Assembly (NCBI RefSeq): GCF_005234135.1
Contig: NZ_CP039965.1
Location: forward strand, 434,001 to 498,000
DNA length: 64,000 nt
Direction: 5' to 3'
Source of the DNA: Pseudorhodobacter turbinis
GTDB taxonomy: Bacteria; Pseudomonadota; Alphaproteobacteria; Rhodobacterales; Rhodobacteraceae
The notes under the pieces were generated by a model that was not told where the DNA came from, searched no databases, and saw only the letters and a list, made by a program, of their open reading frames with translations. Below are positions 25,450-33,328 of this stretch, piece after piece. Every line of letters begins with the position of its first letter. The stretch's first letter is position 1. The translations under genes were made by a program, and so were the position numbers.

Positions 25450-25914
25450 CTAATCCTCGATGCGAAATTCCGGCGCATAGGTGACGGGGAAATTGACCGA
25501 GCGGGCAATGAAACAGACCTTGTGGATCTTGTCATGGATCGCGGCGGCCTCGCCCATATCGGCGCCGAGGGCGACCCAGATCACGGGGCGCAGCTCGGCC
25601 GAGGTAAAACGCCCCGCACCACCCGGCCCCAGTTCGGCCGCGCCCACGGGGGTATCCTCATAGCGGGTGACGACCACGCCCGCCTCGGAGGCGTAATGCA
25701 GATACCACAGCATATGACAGGCCGAGAGCGCCGAAAGCAGCAGATCCTCGGGGTTCATCCGTGACGGATCGCCGCCCATAAGCGGGTCGTTAGAGCAATG
25801 CACCAAGGGCTTGCCCGGCACCGCGATATCCCATGTGCGGGCATAGGCGCGGTAATGCGCCGTGCCCTCACCGCTGTTGCCAGTCCAGACAATCCGGCTC
25901 TCATAAGTCTGCAT
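25450..25914 (-). CDS. OsmC-family peroxiredoxin
   Basis: A 154-residue OsmC/Ohr-fold protein. Its two redox cysteines are C66 in LSALSACHMLW and C134 in IHKVCFIARSVNFPV, spaced as in the family, and the central loop PLMGGDPSRMNPEDLLL is also typical. These proteins reduce organic hydroperoxides in the cytoplasm. The DPSRMNPEDLLL variant is the YhfA/OsmC-like subgroup rather than Ohr. Its stop is three bases from the betC stop (convergent). It starts 19 bases from the end of the carnitine-operon hydratase on the opposite side of the gap, on the same strand, and could be its distal gene. Confidence 0.92.
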   Translation of the reverse strand: MQTYESRIVWTGNSGEGTAHYRAYARTWDIAVPGKPLVHCSNDPLMGGDPSRMNPEDLLLSALSACHMLWYLHYASEAGVVVTRYEDTPVGAAELGPGGAGRFTSAELRPVIWVALGADMGEAAAIHDKIHKVCFIARSVNFPVTYAPEFRIED

Positions 25915-25933
25915 GGATTACCCCCATGAAAAA

Positions 25934-26731
25934 TCAGCGGCCCTTCCAGACCGGATCGCGTTTTTCGGCAAAGGCCCGTGCCCCTTCCAATTGATCATCC
26001 GAGGAATAGAGCCGGTCTACCGTTGCAAACTGCCGTTTCGTGATCCGGTTGAGCGCATCCTGGAACTTCATATCCTCGGCCTCGCGCACCACCTCCTTGA
26101 TCGCGGCATAGACCAGCGGCGGCCCACTTTCCAACAGCCGCGCCAAATCCCATGCCTTGGTGTGCAGATCCTCCAGCGGGTGGATTTCCTTGATCAGGCC
26201 CCAGCGTTGCGCCTCTTCGGCATCAAACCAGCGGCCCGTCAGCAACAGATCCATCGCGACATGATAGGGAATGCGTTTGGGCAGCTTGACAGACGCGGCA
26301 TCGGCCACCGTGCCCGAGCGGATTTCAGGCAAGGCGAATGTTGCGGTATCCGAGGCTAGGATCAGATCGCAAGAGAGCGCCAGTTCCAGCCCGCCGCCAC
26401 AGCAGATACCGTTCACCGCCGCGATGACGGGTTTGTTCAGGTGCGGCAATTCCTGCAAACCGCCAAAGCCGCCCACGCCGTAATCACCATCCACCGCATC
26501 GCCATCGGCGGCGGCCTTTAGATCCCAACCGGGGCAAAAGAATTTGTCGCCCTGCGCGCGCAGGATACAAACCCGCAGCGCATCATCATCGCGAAAATCG
26601 CGGAACACCTCACCCATGACACGGCTTGTGGCCAGATCAATCGCATTGGCCTTGCCACGTGCAAGTGTCACCTCCAGCACGGCCCCTTCGACCCGGGTTA
26701 AAATCGGGCCGTCTGTTCGCATTTTCATCAT
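25934..26731 (-). CDS. Crotonobetainyl-CoA hydratase (CaiD-like enoyl-CoA hydratase)
   Basis: A 265-residue crotonase. The oxyanion-hole segments are KANAID and the ICCGGGLELALSCD region; the two catalytic-type glutamates are in GGGLELAL and FALPEIRSG. The FCPGWDLKAAADGD segment resembles E. coli CaiD, which hydrates crotonobetainyl-CoA to L-carnitinyl-CoA. In this operon it would do the step after the acyl-CoA dehydrogenase, turning gamma-butyrobetaine-derived crotonobetainyl-CoA into carnitinyl-CoA. The start codon overlaps the CoA-ligase stop by four bases (ATGA), and a second ATG follows at once. A general enoyl-CoA hydratase role is the alternative. Confidence 0.85.
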   Translation of the reverse strand: MMKMRTDGPILTRVEGAVLEVTLARGKANAIDLATSRVMGEVFRDFRDDDALRVCILRAQGDKFFCPGWDLKAAADGDAVDGDYGVGGFGGLQELPHLNKPVIAAVNGICCGGGLELALSCDLILASDTATFALPEIRSGTVADAASVKLPKRIPYHVAMDLLLTGRWFDAEEAQRWGLIKEIHPLEDLHTKAWDLARLLESGPPLVYAAIKEVVREAEDMKFQDALNRITKRQFATVDRLYSSDDQLEGARAFAEKRDPVWKGR

Positions 26732-28722
26732 TCCATATCCTTCCAGATCACCGCATCGGCGGCCACAGCCCCCGTTTCGCGCAGCATCAGCGGGTTGATT
26801 TCGATTTCATTCAAAGTGGCATCGCGCATCACCACCTGCAACTGCATTGCGACATCAACCAATGCCGCAACATCGGGTTTTGGCCGCCCGCGATAGCCGT
26901 CAAGCAAAGGCCAAAGCCGCAAATGGCGCAGGGCCTGTTCCACCTCTGGCGCGGTCACCGGACAAATCAGGGTGACAGTATCGGCCAAAAGCTCGGCCGT
27001 GGTGCCGCCAAAGCCCAAGGTCAGGGTCCTGCCGTAAACCGCGTCCTGACGGATACCGATCATCATCTCGGCCAGAATACCGGACACCATTTCCTCGGCC
27101 AGATAGCCCGTTGCGCCCGGCATGGGGGCTTGATCGTCCAGCGAGGTCAGTCCCAAGCGCACTGCACCGTTTTCGGATTTATGCGCAAAACCATGGCCCT
27201 TGAGCGCCAGCGGTGGTGTCAGGGTTTTGGCCAAGGGGCGCAGCATCGCCAAATCGGGGGCGCTGACACCGCGCGGCACGGGGATACCAGCAGCTTTCAG
27301 GAGGGCTTTGGCCGCGCCTTCGTCCAAGAGCGTAGGACGGGTCGGCTTGCGCGACGGCAAGGGCCGCCACCCCGCCCGACCCGGCGGCGTCTGCGCCGCG
27401 GCCAAGGCGCCGAGCGCTGTCTCCAACCCCATGAGGGGCACTGTGCCACGGGCCATCATCGCAATCGCACGGGATTCCTCAAAGTTTTCCGGCATCGAGG
27501 CCACGGGGAAAGCGGGCTTGCCGGTAAGCTTGGCGGCATCCTCAATCGCTTGCAGGGCCGGCTCGAATGATGACGGGTCACACAGGTCGGGCCTTGGCGG
27601 ATCGATCAGGAACAGCCCCGCATCATAGCCTTGCAGCATGGCAGAAAAGACATCCCGGGTGCGCGGCCCATCGCCCCAGATAAAGGTATGATAATCCAAT
27701 GGGTTGGAGACAGTGACAATCGGCCCCAACAGCGCGCTCAAGGTCTGGCGTTGCGCCTCGGTGGGCGGCTCAAACCCGATCCCGAAGCCCTCGGCAAGAT
27801 CACCAACCAGCCCCGCCTCACCACCCGAACAGGAGAGCGAGCACAGGCGGCTGCCGATCTGCGGGCCATGGATATGAAAAATCTTCAACGTCTCAAGCAA
27901 TTCCGGCAAGGTTGCCACCTCGGCCACGCCCGATTGCGCCAGAAATGCCGAGGACGCGGCCCCGCCGCCCGCCAAGGCCGCAGTATGTGATGCAGCCGCC
28001 AGACGTGCACCTTCGGTCTTGCCCGACTTGAGGCAAACCACGCCCTTGCCCGCCTGCCGCGCCGCTTCGGCCACAGCCGCAAAGCCGAGGGCATCGTCAA
28101 AACCCTCAACATAAAGGCCCAAGGCGGTCACGCGATCATCGGCCAGAAGGGCCGCCGACAGTTCCGCCAAGCCAACCTGTGCGGCATTGCCCAGACATGC
28201 AACATAGGCCACCGGAAGGCCGCGCGCCTGCATCGTCAGGTTGATCACGATATTGGAGGATTGCGACAGCAAAGCAACGCCGCGTTCCACCCGCCGTCCG
28301 CCATGCTGGTCCGGCCACAAAAGCGCGCCGTCCAGGTAGTTGATAACCCCGTAGCAATTCGGCCCGAGGATGGGCATATCCCCCGCAGCATTGACCAGAT
28401 CGGCCTGCAATCCGGCCTCACCCGCCTCGGTCCAGCCAGAGGCAAAGCAGATGGCACCTCCTGCCCCCATCGCCGAAAGCTGGGCCACGACATCCACGGT
28501 GGCATGACGGTTGACGCCGATAAAGGTTGCGTCCGGTGCCTCGGGCAGATCGGTCAGACTGGCATAGGCTTTGATCCCGCCCACCTCAGCCCGCTTGGGG
28601 TGTACGGGCCAAACCGAACCGGAAAACCCCATCTTGGTACACTGTGCGATCACATTTTCTGCCCAGACCGAGCCTAGCACAGCAATGGTCCGCGGGCGCA
28701 AAAGCCGCGACAGATCCTTCAT
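26728..28722 (-). CDS. NDP-forming acyl-CoA synthetase (acetate-CoA ligase family)
   Basis: A 664-residue single-chain NDP-forming CoA ligase. The order is a CoA-binding Rossmann domain (1-125; FIGVNRHATVDVV), succinyl-CoA-ligase-like flavodoxin domains (about 140-430, with the phosphorylated histidine in ASHTAALAGG) and a C-terminal ATP-grasp_5 domain (about 460-664; LLKAAGIPVPRG, NEIEINPLML). Such enzymes activate a carboxylate with CoA and ATP, giving ADP. In the carnitine operon it most likely activates gamma-butyrobetaine, crotonobetaine or carnitine, a role filled by AMP-forming CaiC in enterobacteria. It lies four bases from the dehydrogenase gene and overlaps caiD-like by four. Confidence 0.88.
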   Translation of the reverse strand: MKDLSRLLRPRTIAVLGSVWAENVIAQCTKMGFSGSVWPVHPKRAEVGGIKAYASLTDLPEAPDATFIGVNRHATVDVVAQLSAMGAGGAICFASGWTEAGEAGLQADLVNAAGDMPILGPNCYGVINYLDGALLWPDQHGGRRVERGVALLSQSSNIVINLTMQARGLPVAYVACLGNAAQVGLAELSAALLADDRVTALGLYVEGFDDALGFAAVAEAARQAGKGVVCLKSGKTEGARLAAASHTAALAGGGAASSAFLAQSGVAEVATLPELLETLKIFHIHGPQIGSRLCSLSCSGGEAGLVGDLAEGFGIGFEPPTEAQRQTLSALLGPIVTVSNPLDYHTFIWGDGPRTRDVFSAMLQGYDAGLFLIDPPRPDLCDPSSFEPALQAIEDAAKLTGKPAFPVASMPENFEESRAIAMMARGTVPLMGLETALGALAAAQTPPGRAGWRPLPSRKPTRPTLLDEGAAKALLKAAGIPVPRGVSAPDLAMLRPLAKTLTPPLALKGHGFAHKSENGAVRLGLTSLDDQAPMPGATGYLAEEMVSGILAEMMIGIRQDAVYGRTLTLGFGGTTAELLADTVTLICPVTAPEVEQALRHLRLWPLLDGYRGRPKPDVAALVDVAMQLQVVMRDATLNEIEINPLMLRETGAVAADAVIWKDME

Positions 28723-28726
28723 CGCC

Positions 28727-29890
28727 TCAGCCCCCGTGCGCGCGCAAAAGCTGACGGCTGATGATGTGGCGCTGGATTTCCGAGGTGCCTTCCCAGATCC
28801 GCTCTACGCGGGCGTCACGCCAGATGCGTTCCAGTGGCAAATCCTCCATCAAGCCCATGCCGCCGTGGATCTGGATCGCCTCATCCGCGACCATCGCCAG
28901 AACCTCGGTCGCCTTCAGCTTGGCCATAGACATATCGGCCTCAGTCACCGTGCCCTGATCAAAGCGCCAAGCAGCCTCCCATGTCAAAAGCTCGGCTGCT
29001 TTCAGCTCCATCGCCATATCGGCCAGTTTGAAGGAAACACCTTGAAACTTGCCGATCTGCTGGCCGAATTGTTCACGTTCGGCGGCATATTGCACCGAAT
29101 GGCCCAAGGCGCGATCCGCGCGGCCAAGGCTGGTGGCGGCGACTTGCAGGCGCGTGGCCCCAAGCCAGGTATTTGCCACCTCAAAGCCCTTATGCACCTC
29201 ACCCAGCACTTGGGCAGCAGGCAGACGGCAATTGTCAAACTCCAGCACGCCATTGGTATAGCCACGATGACTGACGTTGCGGTAGCCTTCGCGCACCGTA
29301 AACCCCGGCGTGCCTTTGTCGACGAAAAACGCTGTGATCAGCTTTTTAGGGCCGCGCGGGGTCTCTTCCTCGCCGCTGGCCATGAAAACAATCGCGAAAT
29401 CTGCGATATCGATATGGCTGATGAAATGCTTGGTGCCGTTAAGCACCCAATCATCCCCGTCCTGCCGCGCGCTGGCCTTCATGCCGCGCAGGTCCGACCC
29501 GGCGGCGGGCTCGGTCATCGCAAGACAATCCCATTTCTCGCCACGGATACAAGGGTGCAGATAGCGTTCGCGTTGTTCCTCGGTGCTCGCCAAAAGGATG
29601 TTGGACGGGCGCGCGACACAGGTCCAGTGCAGCGCATAATTGGCGCGGCCCAGTTCCCGCTCATAAAGCAACCATGACAGCGTATCGAGCCCCGCACCGC
29701 CGACCTCTTCGGGCATATTCGCGGCGTAAAGCCCCGCATCAATCGCTTTGGCCTGAATCTCGCGGATCAGATCCATGCGCAGATGGCCCGTGCGTTCGAC
29801 CTCTGCCTCATGCGGGTAAAGTTCGGCCTCGACAAAGGCGCGGGTGGTGTCAACGATCATGCGTTGTTCGTCGGTCATTCCGAAATGCAT
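28727..29890 (-). CDS. Acyl-CoA dehydrogenase (probable gamma-butyrobetainyl-CoA dehydrogenase)
   Basis: A 387-residue FAD enzyme with the standard acyl-CoA dehydrogenase fold. FAD/substrate motifs are LAMTEPAAGSDLRG (about 128-141) and HFISHIDIADF. The catalytic base is E367 in RIWEGTSEIQRHI, and QIHGGMGLMEDLPLERIWRDAR is the second FAD signature (in parts). By context it should oxidise gamma-butyrobetainyl-CoA to crotonobetainyl-CoA, feeding the CaiD-like hydratase. CaiA of E. coli runs the reverse reaction anaerobically. It begins three bases after the lcdH stop, so its ribosome site is inside that gene. An ordinary short-chain acyl-CoA substrate cannot be ruled out from sequence. Confidence 0.9.
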   Translation of the reverse strand: MHFGMTDEQRMIVDTTRAFVEAELYPHEAEVERTGHLRMDLIREIQAKAIDAGLYAANMPEEVGGAGLDTLSWLLYERELGRANYALHWTCVARPSNILLASTEEQRERYLHPCIRGEKWDCLAMTEPAAGSDLRGMKASARQDGDDWVLNGTKHFISHIDIADFAIVFMASGEEETPRGPKKLITAFFVDKGTPGFTVREGYRNVSHRGYTNGVLEFDNCRLPAAQVLGEVHKGFEVANTWLGATRLQVAATSLGRADRALGHSVQYAAEREQFGQQIGKFQGVSFKLADMAMELKAAELLTWEAAWRFDQGTVTEADMSMAKLKATEVLAMVADEAIQIHGGMGLMEDLPLERIWRDARVERIWEGTSEIQRHIISRQLLRAHGG

Positions 29891-29893
29891 GGG

Positions 29894-31342
29894 CTATTTC
29901 CTTTGTCCGGTGGCGCGGCCCACGGCCTTGGGGCGCGGCAGATCTGCATGGGCATTGGCGATGGGCAGCAGCCGATCCCGAATGACCTGTGGCGCGGCAG
30001 TGGCGTGGCCGGCCTTCATATCCACATGCAAAAGCATCTGTTCGATTGTGGCCACGTCCTGCCCGTCTTTTTGTATGGATACAAAGACATGCAGACGTTT
30101 TTCATCCGCCGAAAGCACTTGTAATGTGCCGGTCAGATGATCGCCCAGCTTGGCCTCGCCTCGGTGCATGATGTGGGATTCGGCGGTGTAATAGCTGAAA
30201 CCGCCGGCGACATAATCCATATCCGCACCGATGAACCGCAAAAAGGCATCGGTGGTTTCCGAAGATGCATAAAGGTAACGGCTTTCGGTCATATGACCGT
30301 TATAGTCGATCCAGCTTGGCAAGACCTGCATATGCGCCATCACCATGGGGGTATCTTTGGGCGGCGTGAAGGCCACACGGCGGCGTTCGTCGTGTTCGCG
30401 CAGCACACGGCCCGCGCCCCAATCGCGGTCCTTCAGCGCGCGCAAGAAGCCGACCAGATTGCTGTCACGGATACGTTCCAATTCGCGGATGGAATATTGG
30501 CCCGATTGCGCATCGGATTGGCCCGCGATCAGGTCAACCAATTCCTCGGTGAACTCTGGCACATCGGTCAGCTTGGTCCATGGCGATTGCAGGCAAGGGC
30601 CGAATTGCGCCATGAAGTGCTTCATGCCCGCCTCACCGCCCGCCACGCGATAGGTTTCAAACAAGCCCATCTGACCCCAGCGCAGGCCAAAGCCCATGCG
30701 GATCGCCTCATCGATTTCCTCGGTGGTGGCGACCCCGTCCTTGACCAGCCAAAGCGCCTCACGCCAGACCGCCTCAAGGAAACGATCCGCGATATGGGCG
30801 TCGATTTCCTTGCGCACATGCAAGGGGAACATGCCGATTTCGCGCAAAATCTTCTTGGCACGTTCAATCGCTTCCAGATCACTGGCGGCGGATGGCACCA
30901 CCTCGGCCAAGGGCAAAAGATAGACCGGGTTGAACGGATGCGCGACAAAGATCATCGCGGGATTGGCGGCATTTTGTTGCAGCTCGGACGGTTTGAACCC
31001 CGAGGTCGACGACCCGATCAGCGTATCGGGGCAGGATTGCTGGATCTGTGCAAAGACGCGGTGCTTCAGCTCCAACCGTTCGGACACGGATTCTTGAATA
31101 TACTCCGCGCCTTCCACGGCATCGGTCAGGGTGTCGGCCATGGTCAGCACCCCTTCCGCCATCATCGGAATATCCGACAGCGCGGGCAAGGCGGCGCGCG
31201 CATTGGCCAAGACCTCATTGATCTTGCGCGCGGCTTCCGGGTCGGGGTCGAACACCGCAACATCCCAGCCGTTCAGCAAGAACCGCGCGGCCCATCCCCC
31301 GCCAATAACCCCGCCACCAATGATCGCTGCCTTACGTGCCAT
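29894..31342 (-). CDS. lcdH: L-carnitine dehydrogenase fused to a betainyl-CoA thioesterase
   Basis: A 482-residue two-domain enzyme. Residues 1-315 are a 3-hydroxyacyl-CoA-dehydrogenase-type carnitine 3-dehydrogenase: NAD motif IIGGGVIGGGWAARF, substrate-side SSTSGFKPSELQ, VAHPFNPVYLLPL with the catalytic-type histidine, and GFGLRWGQMGLFETYRVAGGE. From about residue 330 a hot-dog thioesterase follows (VLPSWIDYNGHMTESRYLY). The first part oxidises carnitine to 3-dehydrocarnitine; the second would release glycine betaine from the betainyl-CoA made by the BKACE enzyme next door. Such fusions are known in Rhizobiales and Rhodobacterales. The ATG at 31342, after AGGAA, is preferred over a start 13 codons upstream. 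Function call is strong. Confidence 0.93.
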   Translation of the reverse strand: MARKAAIIGGGVIGGGWAARFLLNGWDVAVFDPDPEAARKINEVLANARAALPALSDIPMMAEGVLTMADTLTDAVEGAEYIQESVSERLELKHRVFAQIQQSCPDTLIGSSTSGFKPSELQQNAANPAMIFVAHPFNPVYLLPLAEVVPSAASDLEAIERAKKILREIGMFPLHVRKEIDAHIADRFLEAVWREALWLVKDGVATTEEIDEAIRMGFGLRWGQMGLFETYRVAGGEAGMKHFMAQFGPCLQSPWTKLTDVPEFTEELVDLIAGQSDAQSGQYSIRELERIRDSNLVGFLRALKDRDWGAGRVLREHDERRRVAFTPPKDTPMVMAHMQVLPSWIDYNGHMTESRYLYASSETTDAFLRFIGADMDYVAGGFSYYTAESHIMHRGEAKLGDHLTGTLQVLSADEKRLHVFVSIQKDGQDVATIEQMLLHVDMKAGHATAAPQVIRDRLLPIANAHADLPRPKAVGRATGQRK

Positions 31343-31377
31343 GCGCCCTATTCCTTTGTTATTTATTTTTTTTACGA

Positions 31378-32292
31378 TCAAGCCGACAGCGGCGCGCGTT
31401 TTTCAACCTTCAAGCGCTTGCGCACCTCATCCGGTCCGACTACTCGCGCACCAAGTCCGGTGATGATTCCCGCAGCCCGTTCCACCAGTTGCGCATTGGT
31501 CGCCAAGACGCCCTTCTCCAGCCAGAGGTTATCCTCCAACCCCACCCGCACATTGCCGCCCGCAAGCACGCTTGCCGCGACATAGGCCATCTGGTTGCGA
31601 CCCAAGGCGAATGCCGACCAGTTCCAATCCTTGGGCACATTATTCACCATCGCCAAAAAGGTATTGAGGTCATCCGGCGCGCCCCATGGCACCCCCATGC
31701 AAAGTTGTACCAAAACCGGGTCGGGGATCACCCCTTCGAATGCCAACTGTTTGGCAAGCCAAAGGTGGCCGGTGTCAAAGGCCTCAATCTCGATCCGCAC
31801 GCCCGATGCCGCCATGCGCGTTGCCATATCACGCAGCATGCCAGGGGTGTTGACCATCACATAATCGGCCTCGTTAAAATTCATCGTGCCGCAATCGAGC
31901 GTGCACAATTCTGGCCGACATTCGACCACATGGGCCACGCGTGCCTCGGCCCCGATCATATCCGAGGTGGCGGCCATCGCGCCCATATTCTCGGTGCCGT
32001 CAAACATCAGATCGCCGCCCATGCCAGCGGTCAGGTTCAAGACCACATCGGTATCACTATCGCGGATCCGTTCCGTCAATTCGCGATACAGCGCGCGGTC
32101 CCGCGACGGCTTGCCGGTTTCGGGGTCGCGCACATGGCAGTGAACCACCGCCGCACCGGCGCGGGCGGCGGCAATCGCACTATCCGCAATTTCCTTGGGC
32201 GAACGCGGCACATGCGGGCTGCGGTCTTGGGTCGCGCCCGATCCGGTGACGGCACAGGTGATGAAAACATCGCGGTTCATTTCGAGTGGCAT
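31378..32292 (-). CDS. Beta-keto acid cleavage enzyme (BKACE, DUF849), dehydrocarnitine type
   Basis: A 304-residue zinc-dependent TIM-barrel enzyme. Metal ligands are visible as HCHVRDPETG (near residues 47-56) and the later EIEAFDTGHLWLAKQL with glutamate and histidine. BKACE proteins condense a beta-keto acid with acetyl-CoA, giving acetoacetate and a new acyl-CoA. Next to lcdH the substrate is almost certainly 3-dehydrocarnitine, giving betainyl-CoA for the fused thioesterase. The ATG at 32292, eight bases after AGGAGG, is used rather than the longer frame to 32334. It is the first gene of the carnitine operon and divergent from the GlxA-type regulator, 70 bases away. Confidence 0.93.
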   Translation of the reverse strand: MPLEMNRDVFITCAVTGSGATQDRSPHVPRSPKEIADSAIAAARAGAAVVHCHVRDPETGKPSRDRALYRELTERIRDSDTDVVLNLTAGMGGDLMFDGTENMGAMAATSDMIGAEARVAHVVECRPELCTLDCGTMNFNEADYVMVNTPGMLRDMATRMAASGVRIEIEAFDTGHLWLAKQLAFEGVIPDPVLVQLCMGVPWGAPDDLNTFLAMVNNVPKDWNWSAFALGRNQMAYVAASVLAGGNVRVGLEDNLWLEKGVLATNAQLVERAAGIITGLGARVVGPDEVRKRLKVEKRAPLSA

Positions 32293-32308
32293 GGAAGTCC
32301 TCCTGATT

Positions 32309-32316
32309 TGGCGCCA
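32309..32316. promoter_or_regulatory. Palindrome TGGCGCCA in the divergent carnitine promoter region
   Basis: A perfect eight-base palindrome sits in the 70-base gap between the BKACE gene and the GlxA-type regulator. It could be part of the regulator's operator, but such a short site may be chance. GlxA/CdhR proteins usually bind two half-sites, and I cannot pick out a second one. Confidence 0.2.
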
Positions 32317-32362
32317 GTTTAACGGGCTTGGCAAATGCTGTTTTGCGATTTACGAAGGATGC

Positions 32363-33328
32363 ATGGCGCAATCCGCAACAATTTTCGCCCCCTCCTCTGC
32401 GCCGCTTACTTTGGCGGTGCTGGTGCTGCCGCAAGCCTCGATCCTTGAGGTGGCGGGGACGCTGGACCCGATGCGATCTGCCAACCGCCATTTGGGAACC
32501 GAGGCTTATCGCTGGCGGGTTCTGTCACCCGACGGCGGGCCGGTACCCCTGACCTGCGGTATAGAGATCCCCGCCTCGGGCACCTTGAACGATGCGGCGG
32601 GGGCGGATGCGCTGGTGGTGGTCGCGGGCTTTCGTCAGGCCGAGGTGGCCACCCGCCCGCTGATCGCCGCCCTGCGTCGTGCGGCGGGACGGTTTGCGAT
32701 GATCGGCGGGATTGATGCGGGGCCTTGGGTCTTGGCGCGGGCGGGGCTTTTGGATGGCTACCGCGCCACCGTCCATTGGGAAGATTTTGAGGATATGGCC
32801 GCCGCCCACCCCGAGGTTGACGTGGTACAAACCCGCTATGTAATTGATCGCAATCGTTTTACCGCAGGCGGGGCCGCGCCCGCCGCTGATCTGATGCTGC
32901 ATCTGATCGCCAAGCGCCAAGGCACGCCCCTCGCCCGCCAGATCGCGGCCAGCTTTATCACCACCCCCCGCGACGGGGCCGAGCCACAGGTCCAGCACAG
33001 CCGCCCGCGCCTTGATCCGCGCATCGCAAGCGCCATCGCGCGGATGGATGCGCGGCTGGATACCCCCGAGCCGGTCGCCGCCACCGCCCGCGCGCTGGGC
33101 CTGTCAACACGGCGTCTGGAAACCCTGTTCCAGGCCGCCCTCGGTCAAAGTCCGGGCGCCTATGCGCTTGGCCTGCGCCTTGCCGCCGCGCGCCGGATGA
33201 TCACCGACACACATCACCCTTTGGCCGAGGTGGCGCTGCGCTGCGGGTTTTCCAGCCAGTCAACGCTTAGCCGAGCGTTTCAGCGCGCCTTCGGGCAGCC
33301 GCCCTCCAGCCTGCGTAAAGGGCGCTGA
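32363..33328 (+). CDS. GlxA-family (DJ-1/PfpI + AraC) transcriptional regulator of carnitine genes
   Basis: A 321-residue regulator. The N-terminal half (about 15-185) is a DJ-1/PfpI-like amidotransferase-fold sensor domain (LAVLVLPQASILEVAG, GFRQAEVATRPLIAALRRAAG, DAGPWVLARAGLLDGYRATVHWE). The conserved cysteine of true amidases is replaced here by aspartate-alanine, so it probably senses rather than cuts. The C-terminal AraC domain (about 215-318) ends with ALRCGFSSQSTLSRAFQRAFGQPPSSLRKG. CdhR of Pseudomonas, which activates carnitine dehydrogenase genes, has this architecture, and divergence from BKACE-lcdH supports the same job. ATG 32363 follows GAAGGA. Its stop directly touches that of the convergent M3 peptidase. 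Confidence 0.9.
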   Translation: MAQSATIFAPSSAPLTLAVLVLPQASILEVAGTLDPMRSANRHLGTEAYRWRVLSPDGGPVPLTCGIEIPASGTLNDAAGADALVVVAGFRQAEVATRPLIAALRRAAGRFAMIGGIDAGPWVLARAGLLDGYRATVHWEDFEDMAAAHPEVDVVQTRYVIDRNRFTAGGAAPAADLMLHLIAKRQGTPLARQIAASFITTPRDGAEPQVQHSRPRLDPRIASAIARMDARLDTPEPVAATARALGLSTRRLETLFQAALGQSPGAYALGLRLAAARRMITDTHHPLAEVALRCGFSSQSTLSRAFQRAFGQPPSSLRKGR

